From Aedes albopictus (Eukaryota > Arthropoda > Insecta > Diptera > Culicidae), in the NCBI RefSeq assembly GCF_035046485.1, contig NC_085138.1:87345228-87409227 (forward strand): 64,000 nucleotides of DNA, in the 5' to 3' direction. Every line of letters begins with the position of its first letter. Within the stretch, counting starts at the first letter, position 1. The notes under the pieces are model-generated. The model worked only from the letters and a program-made list of their open reading frames with translations, was not told the DNA's origin and searched no databases. The position numbers were made by a program, and so were the translations under genes. Below, in pieces: positions 31,539-43,036 of the stretch.

Positions 31539-31895
31539 TACTCGTTTCTGAGTTATTGACAAAAAACCGCCGAAAAATCAGCATTTTTGACCATTTTTTT
31601 TAGATCCCGAAGGAACCTTACCCTATTTGGTTCAATAACTCAAAAACGAGTAGAGATATCGCAATTATAAGCACACTTTCGGCTCTATGGGGCCCTTAAA
31701 TCATCGGTTTTAGTAGAATAGCGTTTTTTAGTTCCATACCATTTTTGACAACTTTAGGCCCCTTGAGAGACCACTTAGCCTTGAGATATGGACTTCTTAT
31801 TTTGACACGATCATTTCTTAGCTAAAACGATCATTTTCCACTAACGAACTTATAACATTTCCAATTTTTGCAAAATAAGGGACGGCTTATTGCCC

Positions 31896-32486
31896 AGCTA
31901 CCGTAAAGCTGGAACGGTTGACCGTTGAATTGGGAGTCGTGAGCAGGGACGTGCAATTTCGAAAGGAAAACATGACGCACGAAAGCTGTAGCAAATCGTT
32001 TCCCATGCGACGGGACAACTGCGATGCTTCATAACTCACGCTGCAACACGCTCGTTCTTATTGCTACTGAAACAAGTATGTTTGAAAATGGAAGTGAAAC
32101 ACTTTGAACTTTCGTTTCAATTGTGGATCATTGAAAAATTTCAATGTGTCAAAAACACTATTTTAAACAATTTTTCAAATAGTGATGCACGCCAATAGAA
32201 TTATCATTATGTTTTATGAAAAAGGAACACAAGTTCGACCGCTTAAATCCAATTAACCGGCGCCCGTAACCATTGAGAGACTAACGCGCAAGAGTGAGGT
32301 ACTACTGTTCTGCCGAGTGAAGCACAAGCAATGCCACCCCGAAGAGAGACTACGGAGTGCTACGATGAATGAGAACGTTTTCCGAATTGTAAAGAAAGAC
32401 TCGTATAGTGTGTCAAACAGATAAAGTGACTCATTCAAATGTTGCATGAAAGTGTATCATTGAAACGAAATTAAACGCCCCTGGTC
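31896..32486. other. Unassigned stretch
   Basis: No gene or repeat recognised. The 64-codon minus-strand frame at 32253-32447 has no domain. The same sequence recurs at 43394-43984. Confidence 0.35.
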
Positions 32487-32503
32487 GTGAGTTCGAGTCT
32501 CAC
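32487..32503 (+). other. tRNA T-arm relic
   Basis: GTGAGTTCGAGTCTCAC forms a perfect five-pair stem with a seven-base TTCGAGT loop. No D arm, anticodon arm or acceptor stem is present, so it is a SINE or tRNA fragment. A copy lies at 43985-44001. Confidence 0.5.
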
Positions 32504-32599
32504 CGGAGTACGTGGATTTCTTTTCATAATTCAAATCTCAATTTGTTCATCGAGCACATGTTCTGTTGTGCACATGGATGTCAATGCATTTTCTTTATA

Positions 32600-33600
32600 A
32601 TTTTAATTGGGTTCTAAGGCCTCCTTCTAAAACTACACCGGGAATTGCTTTAGGAATTCTTCTGAGGATTCGTTTAAATAATTCAACGCAAACTTAACCA
32701 GGGATTCCTTCGGAATTTACTACAAGGATTTTATTTTCCAAAAATTCGTTCACAGATTTATCCTAGAACACATTCAGTAAAACCTCCAAGGATTTTATCA
32801 AAGGATTTCACCTGGAATTGAGAAAAGAATCATGAGAAGTTTCTCTACTAAGGTCTTACATCAATACTCCTGGGATTACTTCAAGAATGTCCCTGGAAAA
32901 TCTTTGGATATTCCTTATAGATTTATTCAAAAGTACTTCTTTAGATTTCTACAGGGATTCCACTGAAGGTTTCTTCACTACCAAAACATTGATTGAGAGG
33001 TACAAGCAGACAGTATGGGGGAAAGTCCGCATTTCTCAGGGTTTCTTTTAGAAATTCTTGCTGGGATTCCCTTTAAAAATTCTTTGAGGAGATATGTTTA
33101 TCTCATGAGAATAGAACAGGATTAGGGATTTCTTTAGAAATTTCAACAAGAGATTCCTTCAAAAGCTATTCCATGGAGTTCATCAGAAATTCTTCTAAAT
33201 ATTTCTTTACAAACCCAACAGGGATTTTTTCTCCATTGCTTCTACAAGAATACTTCAGTGATTCTTCAGTGATTTTCACAGCAATTCATACAAAGATTGT
33301 TTTCAGAAATTACTCTTACGGTTCCATCAGAAATATCTCCCGGGATATCTTAAGAGTTCCCGGCAGAATTTGTTTATATTATTCTCCAGTGGTTTTTCAG
33401 AAGTTTTTCCAGATATTGTACAAAGATAAATTAAGATTTTTTAATGGAATCCCTGAAGAAATTTCCCAGAAAACCTTAAGGAAGTGTCTAAAAAAATCCC
33501 TCATAAAACTCCGGAGATACCTTTGAAAACTCCAAGAAAAAGTAGTTGAAAATTGTATGGAGGAATTCCTGAAAAAAAATCCTGAAGCAAATTCTAAAGT
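32600..33600. repeat. Degenerate GGAATTCC-type repeat tract
   Basis: AGGGATTCCTTCGGAATTTA, GGAATTGCTTTAGG and similar phrases recur with strong divergence. A 117-codon plus frame (33173-33526) is a by-product. It has an identical copy at 44098-45098. Confidence 0.5.
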
Positions 33601-33637
33601 TATCTTATGAGTAATTCCAACTAGGGCTGAAAGTCTC

Positions 33638-33933
33638 TTTCTTCTTCTTCTTCTTCTTCTTCTTCTTGGCGCAACGTCCTCACTGGGACAAAGCCTGCTT
33701 CTCAGCTTAGTGTGCAATGAGCACTTCCACAGTTATTAACTGAGAGCTTCCTCTGCCAATGACCATTTTGCATGTGTATATCGTGTCGCAGGCACGAAGA
33801 TACTCTATGCCCAAGGAAGTCAAGGAAATTTCCTTTACGAAAAAAATCCTGGACCGACCGGGAATCGAACGCGTCACCCTCAGCATGGTCATGCTGAATA
33901 CCCGTGCGTTTACCGCCTCGGCTATATGGGCCC
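33638..33933 (-). mobile_element. tRNA-derived SINE, Feilai-like, full length
   Basis: On the minus strand it begins GGGCCCATATAGCCGAGGCG with a box A (TAGCCGAGGCGG), then a B box in GGTGACGCGTTCGATTCCCG, then a conserved body and a (GAAGAA)n tail (33638-33668 on the plus strand as TTC repeats). At about 296 bases it is the best SINE copy here. It is a Pol III unit mobilised by LINE enzymes. Confidence 0.85.
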
Positions 33934-34267
33934 TCTTTAATAAAGACAAATCAATCAATCAATGAGTAATTCCTGGGGGAACACTCAGAATGATACCTAG
34001 AAAAAATTATGTAGAAACACCTTAAGGCGGTATATTCTCAGAAAAAAAAATCTTGAAAGACTCATGGAGGAACTCTGCAAATAATCCCAAGGAAAAAAGG
34101 TTTGAGAAACCTCTACAGGTATTCCTAGGAATCGCAGCAAAGGTACTGTTGTAGTTCTTGGTGACCTCCCTCAATACATTTCCAAGGGATTCCTGAAGGA
34201 TTTTCTGAAAAATCCTTGGAAGAACTCCTGAAGATACATCTGATGGAATTCACAGAAAAATGTAGGT

Positions 34268-34700
34268 TTCTTCTTCGCTGCGTTCAAGGACAAAGCCTGC
34301 ATCTAAACTCAGCATTCTATGAGCACTTCCTCAGTTATTAACTGAGAAATTTCCTCTGCCAAATTACCACATTACACATTACATGCATGTGTATGTCGTA
34401 TGCAGGGATGCCAGATGTTTTTTTTTAATCCGTATCTCGTTTTTCAAAAAATCTGTATCCCATACAAAATTTAGGAGAAAAATATGTATGCCATACAAAA
34501 ATAAAATGGCCCCTCTAGCTCAAAAATCTGTAATTCATATAAATCGAAATATGTATGGATGCTCAAAAATCTGTATAATACAGATAAATATGTATGTATG
34601 TATATATGGCATCCCTGGTCGTGTGTAAGGCACGAAGATATCGATACCTAAAGAAGTCAAATTTCCTTTAACTGGAATCAAAGCCGTCACTCTAATAAAT
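34268..34700 (-). mobile_element. SINE, Feilai-like, interrupted by a hAT MITE
   Basis: The body phrases AAGCCTGCATCTAAACTCAG, TTATTAACTGAG, GCATGTGTATGTCGT and AGGCACGAAGATA follow the order of the 33.6 kb SINE. The head with its B box is degraded. A 215-bp MITE splits it at 34403. Confidence 0.7.
34403..34617. mobile_element. hAT-type MITE, 215 bp, 8-bp TSD
   Basis: CAGGGATGCCAGATG and ATATGGCATCCCTG are inverted ends. GTCGTATG (34395-34402) and GTCGTGTG (34618-34625) form an 8-bp duplication with one mismatch inside the SINE body. CAGGG ends with 8-bp duplication indicate hAT. Confidence 0.82.
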
Positions 34701-34814
34701 GAATTTGTGAAGGAATTTTTGAAATTTTACCATGAAGACCTGGAGGACCCTGCAGGTATTCATTTAAAAATTTCTTTAAAAATTCCTTGGAAAATACTAA
34801 GGAGAACAGGCTCA

Positions 34815-35300
34815 GTGTACCAGTTATGGCTATACTACCTCAAATTCGCCATAGTTGATTTTCAATCTTTAATGATGAAAATCAACAAGAAAAAATTTGA
34901 ACAACAGATCACGTTCACAAAAGATGGTAGCTATCATTCAAACTTCACAATTTGCTCAAATTATGATACAAATAAATCATTTTCCTTAACTTTTCGGCTT
35001 CTTTGCACCCTATTTCGCCATAATCTACCACTCTACCAGTTATGGCTATTCCCATAAGGAATGAATGTAAATAGTGCGAAGTGGAACCCAAATTAACAAA
35101 TGTGTCCATAACTGGTACAGGGTACATATCATTGGCACACGCCGTAACAAACAATTAAAGTAGATTTGGCTCAGTTTCTATATTTTTCCTGTAAAACTTG
35201 ACAACTCATGCATCATTTGACATATCGATGACATTCGTCGGCCTTCTTCTTATTTTTGTAGATTTTTTTTCCTTAGACAGTGCGATAACTGGTACAGGCA
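34815..35300. mobile_element. Element with TGTACCAGTTATGG inverted motifs
   Basis: TGTACCAGTTATGG at 34817 and CTACCAGTTATGG at 35033 face CCATAACTGGTACA at 35106 and GATAACTGGTACAG at 35284. The arrangement suggests a short inverted-repeat element, perhaps compound. Ends are not certain. Confidence 0.4.
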
Positions 35301-35529
35301 CGCAGGCACCCTATTCTAAAGTTACACTAGTTTACAAAATAAAACGAAAGTCGTGAACTTCTGTCAGTTTTACAACTTTTTTAAAATATGAAATTTACTA
35401 AAATTCAAATATCTTGCATTTTGTTAAACCAATTTTAAATCTTTTTCCATAAATTGAAAGCTGAATACAATACCATTCAATCATCTGAAGGCAGGTTTTG
35501 TGTCAGATAGACGAAATTCAAGATATTTT

Positions 35530-35739
35530 TTTTTTTAAAGACACGGACACGTTCAATGCTTCCAGTGAGCTTTTCGCTCTTTGAAGGAAGCACGACACTA
35601 GACAACGGACTAGCATGCAACGCCCAGTGGCACAGCCGAAAACTTTTCCTGACAGCTGCGGCGGGAATCGAACCCGCGCTCCTCAGCACGATGCGACAAA
35701 GAGCTTGGTGACCCTAGCCGCACGACCACGGAGCCGCAC
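35530..35739 (-). mobile_element. tRNA-derived SINE, second family
   Basis: The minus strand begins GTGCGGCTCCGTGGTCGTGC (A-box-like) and has B box GGTTCGATTCCCG in the GCGCGGGTTCGATTCCCGCC context, a good T-arm. It ends in a poly-A-like tail (plus-strand T run at 35524-35537). The body differs from the Feilai-like copies. It is not a complete tRNA gene. Confidence 0.75.
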
Positions 35740-35976
35740 AGTTTTAGGGACAATCTTCATAAATTTTAGCAAAATTTCCAAAAATATGTGGAGAAGTGTA
35801 TTTTTTTCAACAAAAGAAAAACAGTTTAAAAATTCTTTCTCGACGTTTTTTTGACATATCATATGTAGGCGAGTTACAGAAAAAATAATCAGCGCAATCG
35901 GAGCATTGATTACGGAGAATGAGATGTGTGAAGTGAGCGGCTTTGCTTAAAAATAGAACAAAACTGATTTCAAATC

Positions 35977-36855
35977 GGCAGCCAATTAAACGCCCCATAA
36001 TAAATTCAAAAGTTTCCATAAATAATTCGAAAATTGCCAATAAACAAATAGGGGTGGAAGCAATAATAAACTATAAAAGTTCCATAAACAAATCAAAAAG
36101 CGCATGAATAAATCAAAACTTCCCATAAATAATTGATTTTCGAGCAATAAAAAATGCCAGAATTTCCACAAATAAATCAACAATTGCAATAAAAAACTAC
36201 ATTTTTTCCAACAAAAAATTTCGAACATACTACATCACAGAACTATTATGCTAGAAAAACTGAAACTATGTGTGCAATTTAACAGACAATCGCTTGCTGT
36301 CCGAACTCGCTAACGCTCGTCGGACTTTAAAAAGGGATAACATCTCTGTTCGCATTCTACCGGGCAAATTCTTGGATCTGTGGATTGCCTAGATCCGAAT
36401 GGACGTAGTCACGGCGCGCCGGATTTCGGAAACTTCTGCCGCCTCAGTTCCTCAATCCTCTATGCGGCTTCGCCGCATGGCTCGGCCGAAACTTTTACTT
36501 TACACATTGTTTCGTATATATTGCTAAATTTTCAATTGCTTTTTTGATGTTTTTCAATTGGGAATTTTTGAATTATTTATGGAAAAATCAGATTTATTTA
36601 TGGAAAATTTAAACTTTTCTGGTGGAAAAAATGTAGTTATTTATTGAAATTTTTGAATTATTTGTGGAAATTCCGACATTTTTATTGCTCGAAAATCAAT
36701 TATTTATGGGAAATTTTGATTTATTTATGCACTTTTTGATTTGTTTATGGAAATTTTATAGTTTATTATTGCTCCCACCCTTACTTCTTTATTGGCAATT
36801 TCTGATTTTGGTATAGAAAATGATGAATTTTCTATGAGTCGTTTATATTTTAGCC
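35977..36855. mobile_element. Foldback element, 879 bp, 9-bp TSD (MULE/FB-like)
   Basis: Arms of about 220-250 bases (36000-36215 and 36560-36785) are imperfect inverted repeats composed of phrases such as TTTCCATAAATAA and TTTATTTATGG. TTTCAAATC is present at 35968-35976 and 36856-36864, and once only in the related empty site at 59228-59236. Nine-base duplications with long inverted arms are found in MuDR/Foldback-type elements. The central loop is GC-richer and contains the perfect hairpin ATGCGGCTTCGCCGCAT. Confidence 0.75.
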
Positions 36856-37009
36856 TTTCAAATCATCAGCCTTGTATGGAAAGTCGAAAAAATGTCCGCT
36901 CTACTGTAATTTTTTGCCTTCTGGTTTTCGAACTCGGGGCATGATTCTACACCAAAAACGATCATTAGCTTACCGAGTTCAAAACTGCTGTAAACAAGTG
37001 TTATTTCTG

Positions 37010-38230
37010 CAGGCATTGTTAAGAGAATGTTTGGAAAAAAAACTGGAAGAATCCCTATGAAAAGGTCTGCATACATCCAACGCAATGCCTGGAGGAATAC
37101 CTGTAAGTACTATTGAAGAAACCCCTTGAGAATCCAAAAGAATCTTTAGGGATTTTTTCAGAGGAATTTCCAAATAAATGCACGAGAAAATGCGTGAATA
37201 AATGAAGTAATGCATGAGGCATCCAATAGAGAAATTCAAGCAATATTGCGGAGATTCCACCTGTTTAGACTCCTGCGCGAAAATTAGTTGCGTGGATTTT
37301 TCTTGCGTGGGCCCACAGATATAAAACCAGACCGCGTCCTGGTGAATATTTTACGCTGTGTTGTTAGGTACACATTTGGTGATAGTTTTGCATTGTAAAC
37401 AAACATTCATTACGCACCTACGCTGAAAATGAGCCTAATCATTTATTTGCGTCGGAATCTATAAATCTTCACAACGGGCAATAACTTATTAAAAAATTGT
37501 GGAACAATTTCAAAATGTCTAAAGAAAACTCTAAAGGAATTTCTGAAAGAATTACCCAAACTTTGTAAATAGTTTATTCTTGAATTACATCTCCTGTAAA
37601 AAACGTTTGGAGAAATTTCTAGAAGATTTTCTTGACAATTCTTTGAGAATTTTTATTCTAGGATAATTTTTGAATAAATTTTAAAGAGAAACTCCTAAAG
37701 AAAAATCTGACAATGTTTCTAAAAGATTTGCTTTAATTTTTATAAGAAATGCAAAAAAGATATAAGCTTGAACTTGACGGAATTTGCTATAGAATACCCT
37801 GAGCAATCCCAGTAAGAATTACGGAAGAAATTTCTGAGGAATCTTGTGAAACACTTTCAAAACGAAACTTTTGAGACAATACTTGAGAAACTCCTGAAGA
37901 AGTGCCTACAAAAATTGAAGGAATCTTTTTTGGAATCCTTGGATAAATTTTCAAAGAAATCCATGGACAAGGTTGCATTTTAAAGGGATACTAAGATGAA
38001 TCTCAAGAGGAATTATTGCATACTAAGGAATCTTGCGAGAATCTTCTCTAGGTAAACATTCCAGAACATGTTTGATAAATCCTCAAAGAGTCCCCAAAGG
38101 ATTCTATGGCGGTGTCCCTGAAGGGAAATCCTGGGGAATTCATAGAAATTTTAAGAAAATTCATGCAAAACTGATGAAAGGAATTCCATCAAGAAGGTCT
38201 CTTCTGCGCCAATTACAAAAACAATCATGA
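37010..38230. repeat. Degenerate GGAATTCC-type repeat tract
   Basis: GGAATTTCTGAAAGAATTAC, CTTGAGAATCC and CTCCTGAAGAAG phrases recur with high divergence. The part 37265-37480 looks unique. No gene. Confidence 0.45.
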
Positions 38231-38307
38231 AATAATAATGGATGGGAAAACGCACCTCGGAATATTTCTTTACTAGGCGTATTGCGGATTTTTAGAAAAA
38301 TTTCCAC

Positions 38308-38575
38308 TCTGCGGTAGCCGCCGAGTTCTACCGCAGCTGTCAAAGTCCTACCGCAGGCTTGAAAATCATCCCATCATTGAAACTGAAGGCCAAATCAAAG
38401 CATGCTTGCAAGGTGAATTGAACTCAAAACCAACAACAAACAATGATCATCGGCGTCGTATCCAAGGCTATCCAAGGCATCGCTACGGCTCGCTAGGGTA
38501 AATCGATGATACCTCAGTGAAAATCAGTAGTCTGACAGCTGCGGTAGCTTTTCGTTCTACCGTAAAACGGAAAGT
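38308..38575. repeat. CTGCGGTAG inverted motifs
   Basis: CTGCGGTAG at 38308 is followed by CTACCGCAGCTGTCA and CTACCGCAGG, then by TGACAGCTGCGGTAG at 38532 and CTACCGT. This may be a decayed inverted-repeat element. Ends are not resolved. Confidence 0.35.
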
Positions 38576-38731
38576 TTTCTCTAAATTAGCAATAATACAG
38601 TGATCGTTTAGCCGAGGCCAAAAAAATTACAAAAACGTGTCAGGCAACTAATACAAAAGATTCTATGATAAAACTTTTTTATCGTAGTGATAGTACTGTT
38701 TTATAAAAATGTGATACATCATACTTACATA

Positions 38732-39327
38732 CAGTATGCGGCAGGAAAAAATACGAAAGTGTTTTTCAACTTCAAACCTCATTTTCGTCCATTTGACGTT
38801 AACCAATCTATGTTTTAATGTCCCATGATCTCTAACAGGTCAATTTTCTGAAAAGTTATTTTAAAAAACCCTATTTTGGTCACAAACCTTTACAAGACGG
38901 CGCCTGATGCTGAAGACAATCGAAATTTTCAAGCCACTGAAAAGTACACAGGTCGCTAAATTTTATATCTGATAAAACAAAACTTTTAATTTTCTCTACA
39001 ATATCATCATATATACGTGTTTATTTCATCTAGTTTGTGAAACTACATGGCTCTGGACTAGTATGGCTTGGTTTTTCATCAAATTGAAGCTAATTTTTTT
39101 ACTATTATAACCATATTGGTTTATGACCATTGGGCGCGCAGTTTTTCGATACAAATTTTTAAGGCTTACATTATCACATGTTAAAAATCAAATATGTTAA
39201 TTTTTATTTTAAAGTGCTAGAATGTAGACGTTGACTGATACACTGTCATAAAAAATAGTCATATAAATCCCATATTCAGCGTGTAATAGTGCCTTGAACT
39301 TTTCGCATTTTTTCCTGCCGCACCCTG
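38732..39327. mobile_element. Tc1/mariner-type element B, 596 bp, TA flanks
   Basis: CAGTATGCGGCAGGAAAAAA and the complement of TTTTTTCCTGCCGCACCCTG are inverted ends, with TA at 38730-38731 and 39328-39329. It is inserted in element A. Non-coding. Confidence 0.75.
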
Positions 39328-39331
39328 TATA

Positions 39332-41561
39332 CACTGAAACAAAAACGAGGGTAATCCAAATGTCATTTTTTGCCTAGACATTCGTTTAGCCGAATTGTAC
39401 AATTTTTGGAATTCCATAATAAAAAACTAACAAACTTCGAAAAATATTGAACAAAATCATTTATGAATTTTAGATCGACTTGTAAATGATGAATTAGATC
39501 GTTTTTGGAAGTGTTGCCATATTAATTTTACAATATTGTAATTGTTTTCAAATTGAGATTTGATGTAGTTATTTTAATCGGAAGTGTTTCAAAAGAATGT
39601 AATGAAAGTTTAATGACGTGTGCAGGTTGAAAATTTACGAAAAACAATCTTTTAAACAGAAAAAAATAACGCGAACCATCAAAAAATCACGTATTTAAGT
39701 ATTGTTTTGATGAAATATGATGGTTTCACTTGCATAAATCACAGAGTTTACTACTATTACGTCTTCTTATAGCTCCCAATATCTTTTAGACTGTATTCTG
39801 GCTGAAATAACATACATTGGACGGCTCACATTTCGAGAAATTGCACCGAAAGTATACAAATTTCTAGCATGAAGTAGTAGTAGTAGATCCATAATTTAGA
39901 CGTTCTTTTCAAATAAATTATGGTAAAAATGAATGTGGTTCGAAAGTAAGACTCATTTATAATATATTTCTTCTGATTGAATGAAATAAGCCAATTGTTT
40001 GACCATATCTAGCATTTTTGTATGAACATCTGCTTTTGAATGAACAGGGTACAAAAATTCTGGCACTTCTTGCAGTTCTTTCACTTAGCAGTCTTCTAAC
40101 TCATTTAGTAATGCTAGTATCAAACAGGTATACTCCACATGCATTAGGGTACGTCTTTATTTCAACGCAGAACTATTTATTTTAGCTTTTATCAATCCCA
40201 TTTTAAGGTTTAACCAACCAATAAACTTATTTTTTTCATGACATTTTATGCAATAATTTGAACATTTCTAATAACAATTCTGTGCCATATTTTCAAAACT
40301 GCTAATCTAGCTTACGTTTGAGTGTTTACAGAAATCATTTTTCTTAAATAAATTTGTTTATCATCGCTTCTTCTTATCGGGACATTTTTTATAATATTTC
40401 TCTGAATTTCACAAATAAATAAACTTCTAAGGTCAATTGTCTAGCTAACACGTCATAAATTAAATGCCTTGGGGTATATCCTCGAAATAAGGAGTGTATC
40501 GGAAATTAACTATAAACATTCAGAATCCTCTATCACGAAGCATGTTTGGTCTTATCATTTCGGTTCTTCTATCAAATCTTCACAATACAGTCAAGTTTAG
40601 AACAGCTTGAAAAAAATTGAAAAATGTTTAGCATTATTGAAAATATTGTAGAATGAATACATCTCACAAATGAAAGTTTTGGACAAATTGTTGTTTTTCA
40701 AAGATTTTTCAGCGTTTCATTAACATGTAGCGAATAAAACTTGTACGGCGGAAAATCCAAAAAATATTAATTATTGTTAGCAGTTATGTACACATAACAT
40801 ATCACCGAACACCAACTTAAAAAAAAATATTTATGATCGAAAAACCCTCAACATTTAAAAAAAGACCTATCCTCAAAAAACACTAATTTTTTGTCGAACT
40901 TTGACAGTCTGTTTTAAATATCTTCAAAGGTTATACAATTCCGTTCTCTACTAAAGCTACCTCGACGTTAAGTTTAAAAACAATTTCAATTAAAAAAAAT
41001 TGAATCATCAATTTGATGTATTTTTTATTTGCGTAATCGTGCTTTGAATGAGCATCAAAAAAATAGTGTCCCTGAAAAATAGCCTTTTTTCATTTTTAAG
41101 AATTGCGCTAAAATGGAATCGAATTTTTTCTTGAAAAAAAATTTTTACCTATATTATGAGCAATCTGGGAAAGAATATATTTGCGCTAATATATTTTAAA
41201 AAATCAAAAAAATTTCCTTTTTTTTCCGCAATTTCAAATTTTTAAGAGGTGTCCAAAATTTCAAGATCATGCGTTTAAACTTTGAGATTGATGACCATGT
41301 AAAATGATTATTTTTACAAAAGCAAAAATGCCATTCCTTTTTCTGAGGATTTATATAGTACCTCCAAAAATAAAATTATTTATAACTTGAATAAATTATT
41401 TTTTAGGATGTTTTGAACATATATAGTTAATTTCCGATACAGTCCTTATACTCACTAAATTGCAAAAAATATATCGAAAACCATTTTTTCATTTACCTCG
41501 GATAAACGAATGTCTAAGCAAAAAATGACATTTTGTATTTACCCTTGTTTTTGTTTCAGTG
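39332..41561. mobile_element. Tc1/mariner-type element C, 2.23 kb, TA flanks
   Basis: CACTGAAACAAAAACGAGGG and the complement of ACCCTTGTTTTTGTTTCAGTG are inverted ends continuing for about 65 bases through ATGTCATTTTTTGC and AGACATTCGTTTAGCC. TA lies at 39330-39331 and 41562-41563. The interior is AT-rich with no frame above 60 codons. It shares the AGACATTCGTTTAGCC block with element A, so the two may respond to related transposases. Confidence 0.75.
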
Positions 41562-41739
41562 TATATGCAAGTGTGATGTATCACTTTTTTATAAAACAGT
41601 ACTAGATATACTATCACCACGATAAAAACGTTTTTTTATAAAATCTTTTGTATGAGTTTCCTGACATTTTTTTTAAATTTTTTTGGTCTTGGCTAAACGA
41701 ATGTCTATCACTGTAGTGAAGTTATTTCCTTAGGGGCGT

Positions 41740-41906
41740 CCCAAGCAACACACATGTTATAATAAAGTTACGACAGCGCAAGTTTTGGTTGTATAGAAGT
41801 TTATTTTACGTAATTCTAACATTATGTTGAAATAACGTAAAATAAACTTCTATACAACCAAAACTTGCGCTGTCGTAACTTTTATATAACATGTGTGTTA
41901 CTTGGG
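41740..41906. mobile_element. Near-perfect palindrome, 167 bp
   Basis: CCCAAGCAACACACATGTTA pairs with the terminal TAACATGTGTGTTACTTGGG, and pairing continues through AAGTTACGACAGCGCAAG and GTATAGAAGTTTATTTTACG for about 70 bases around a loop near 41825. It is a foldback MITE without a resolvable target duplication. Confidence 0.75.
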
Positions 41907-42016
41907 GTACCAGTATAAGGGGCGCTAAAACTTGGAAACCTTGAATAATCCAACCAATACGCATGTCATACACAAATGATGACGATCATCATATTTTTGG
42001 TTTTTGTTTTTTTTTT

Positions 42017-42269
42017 TATTACCGCCAAGGCGCCATTCACCGTGGGGGCTCCATTCACCGTGGGCCTTCGAATATTTTTTCATTATTTCCATATTATGAT
42101 TGAATGATATGACAATTTTTCTTCAATTTCATCAATACAACATTGTATTGGTGAAATTGAAGGGAAATTGTCATATCATTCAATCATAATATGGAAATAA
42201 TTAAAACAATATTCGAAGGCACACGGTGAATGGAGCCCCCACGGTGAATGGTGCCTTGACGGTAAATAA
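42017..42269. mobile_element. Near-perfect palindrome, ~253 bp
   Basis: Arms of about 120 bases carry CGCCATTCACCGTGGGGGCT, GCCTTCGAATATT, ATTATGATTGAATGATATGA and CTTCAATTTCA, mirrored to CGGTGAATGGTGCCTTGACG. The centre is near AACATTGTATTGG (42140). A transcript would form a long hairpin. The small frame starting at 42226 is a by-product. Confidence 0.75.
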
Positions 42270-42548
42270 CAAAGCAATATTTTCAAAATCGGTTTTCGTA
42301 CACATGTATGTTAAGTATAAGTCAAGGTATCTTCTGATATTTTTTCGTGGTGGAAAATGTTTTCCATTTTTGCAAAAAAAATATTTTTTTAAAATTTGGT
42401 TTGAGAATGGTTTCTGTAAAAAGAAAAAAAAAATCTACCAAAAAAAAAAATCAAGATCCATACTCCGATTTTGAAAATATTTCTTCGTTATTTTATTAAA
42501 CGCGCTATGCTGTCGATATATAGGGTCCACAAATTAATTACAAAATCT

Positions 42549-42653
42549 ACAAATGCAAAGTGGTTATTGGCAGAGAAGGCTCTCAATTAATAACTGTTGA
42601 AATGCGTATAGAAGCAGGCTTTGTCTCAATTGGGACGTTACGCCAGAAAAAAA
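42549..42653 (+). mobile_element. SINE 3' part, cut by the duplication junction
   Basis: Only the tail portion of the 30903-31155 SINE is repeated, since the breakpoint lies inside it. The tRNA-like head is missing. Confidence 0.85.
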
Positions 42654-42849
42654 GAAAAAGTACTATAACTCATTTCCTGCATTTTTGCAATTTCAGCCTT
42701 TTGTGCATTCAGCCTTTTGAAATTCAGCCTTATGTTAGCATCCCATCTCAAGGCTGGTCCCTCAAGGGGCCTAAAGTTGTCAAAAATGATATGGGACCGA
42801 AAAACATGAAATATACGACTAAAATGTTCTTAGAATTGCGATATCTCTA

Positions 42850-43036
42850 CACTAAGGTCTTTTTTACACGGGTATTTTTTCTGCTTTAACTCGGTCAATT
42901 TTGAACCTACCTATCTGATTTTCCGTACACAGGTAGTACTAACCGTGTCTACCTGTGTACACATTTTCATGTGAATTGGCACAAAATAGACCGAGTTAAA
43001 GCAGAAAAACTACCCGTGCAAAAAAAGACCTTAGTG
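42850..43036. mobile_element. Tc1/mariner-type MITE, duplicate of 31352
   Basis: CACTAAGGTC ends and TA flanks as in copy 1. Confidence 0.8.

Larger units (their letters stand above)
30135..31895. mobile_element. Inverted-repeat element, arms ~120 bp
   Basis: The left arm (ATTGCCCAGTAGGCCGTCCC, TTATAAGTTCGTTAGTG, GAAAATGATCGTTTA, AGTCCATATCTCAAGG) is complemented by the right arm 31776-31895. A U2 snRNA fragment interrupts the left arm. A second inverted pair of AAGGCTGAAA phrases lies at 30335-30380 and 31187-31235. A SINE and a small MITE sit between the arms. The tandem duplication begins inside it at 31051. Confidence 0.6.
35326..36998. mobile_element. TE of ACACTAGTTTACA family with nested SINE and foldback
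   Basis: ACACTAGTTTACAAAATAAA at 35329 and the complement of AACACTTGTTTACAGC at about 36999 bound a region also found in reverse orientation at 58404-59783. The other copy lacks the SINE (35530-35739) and the foldback (35977-36855) and so shows both empty sites. Non-coding. Confidence 0.65.
38598..41713. mobile_element. Tc1/mariner-type non-coding element A, host of B and C
   Basis: The left end CAGTGATCGTTTAGCC and the complement of the right end (CAGTGATAGACATTCGTTTA) are inverted over about 130 bases, with a small deletion on the left. TA flanks each end (38596-38597 and 41714-41715). Two other elements fill its centre; without them it is about 290 bases. No transposase frame. Confidence 0.75.
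31051..42548. repeat. Tandem duplication, copy 1 (11,498 bp)
   Basis: Every landmark here recurs exactly 11,498 bases downstream, in the same orientation and with no substitution in the segments I compared, including microsatellite and homopolymer lengths. The junction at 42548/42549 joins CAAAATCT to ACAAATGC. A single T is shared by both breakpoints. Confidence 0.95.

Noticed and set aside
33855..33933. A tRNA gene on the minus strand
   Set aside because: A and B boxes are present but the acceptor stem does not close, and the sequence continues into a SINE body with a GAA tail.
34707..35057. A 116-codon plus-strand gene
   Set aside because: It spans degenerate repeat and an inverted-motif element and has no domain.
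35640..35739. A tRNA gene on the minus strand
   Set aside because: Good T-arm only; the head leads into a SINE body and poly-A-like tail inserted in another element.
36462..36478. Bacterial-type terminator hairpin ATGCGGCTTCGCCGCAT
   Set aside because: No T-run and a eukaryotic setting; it is in the loop of a foldback element.
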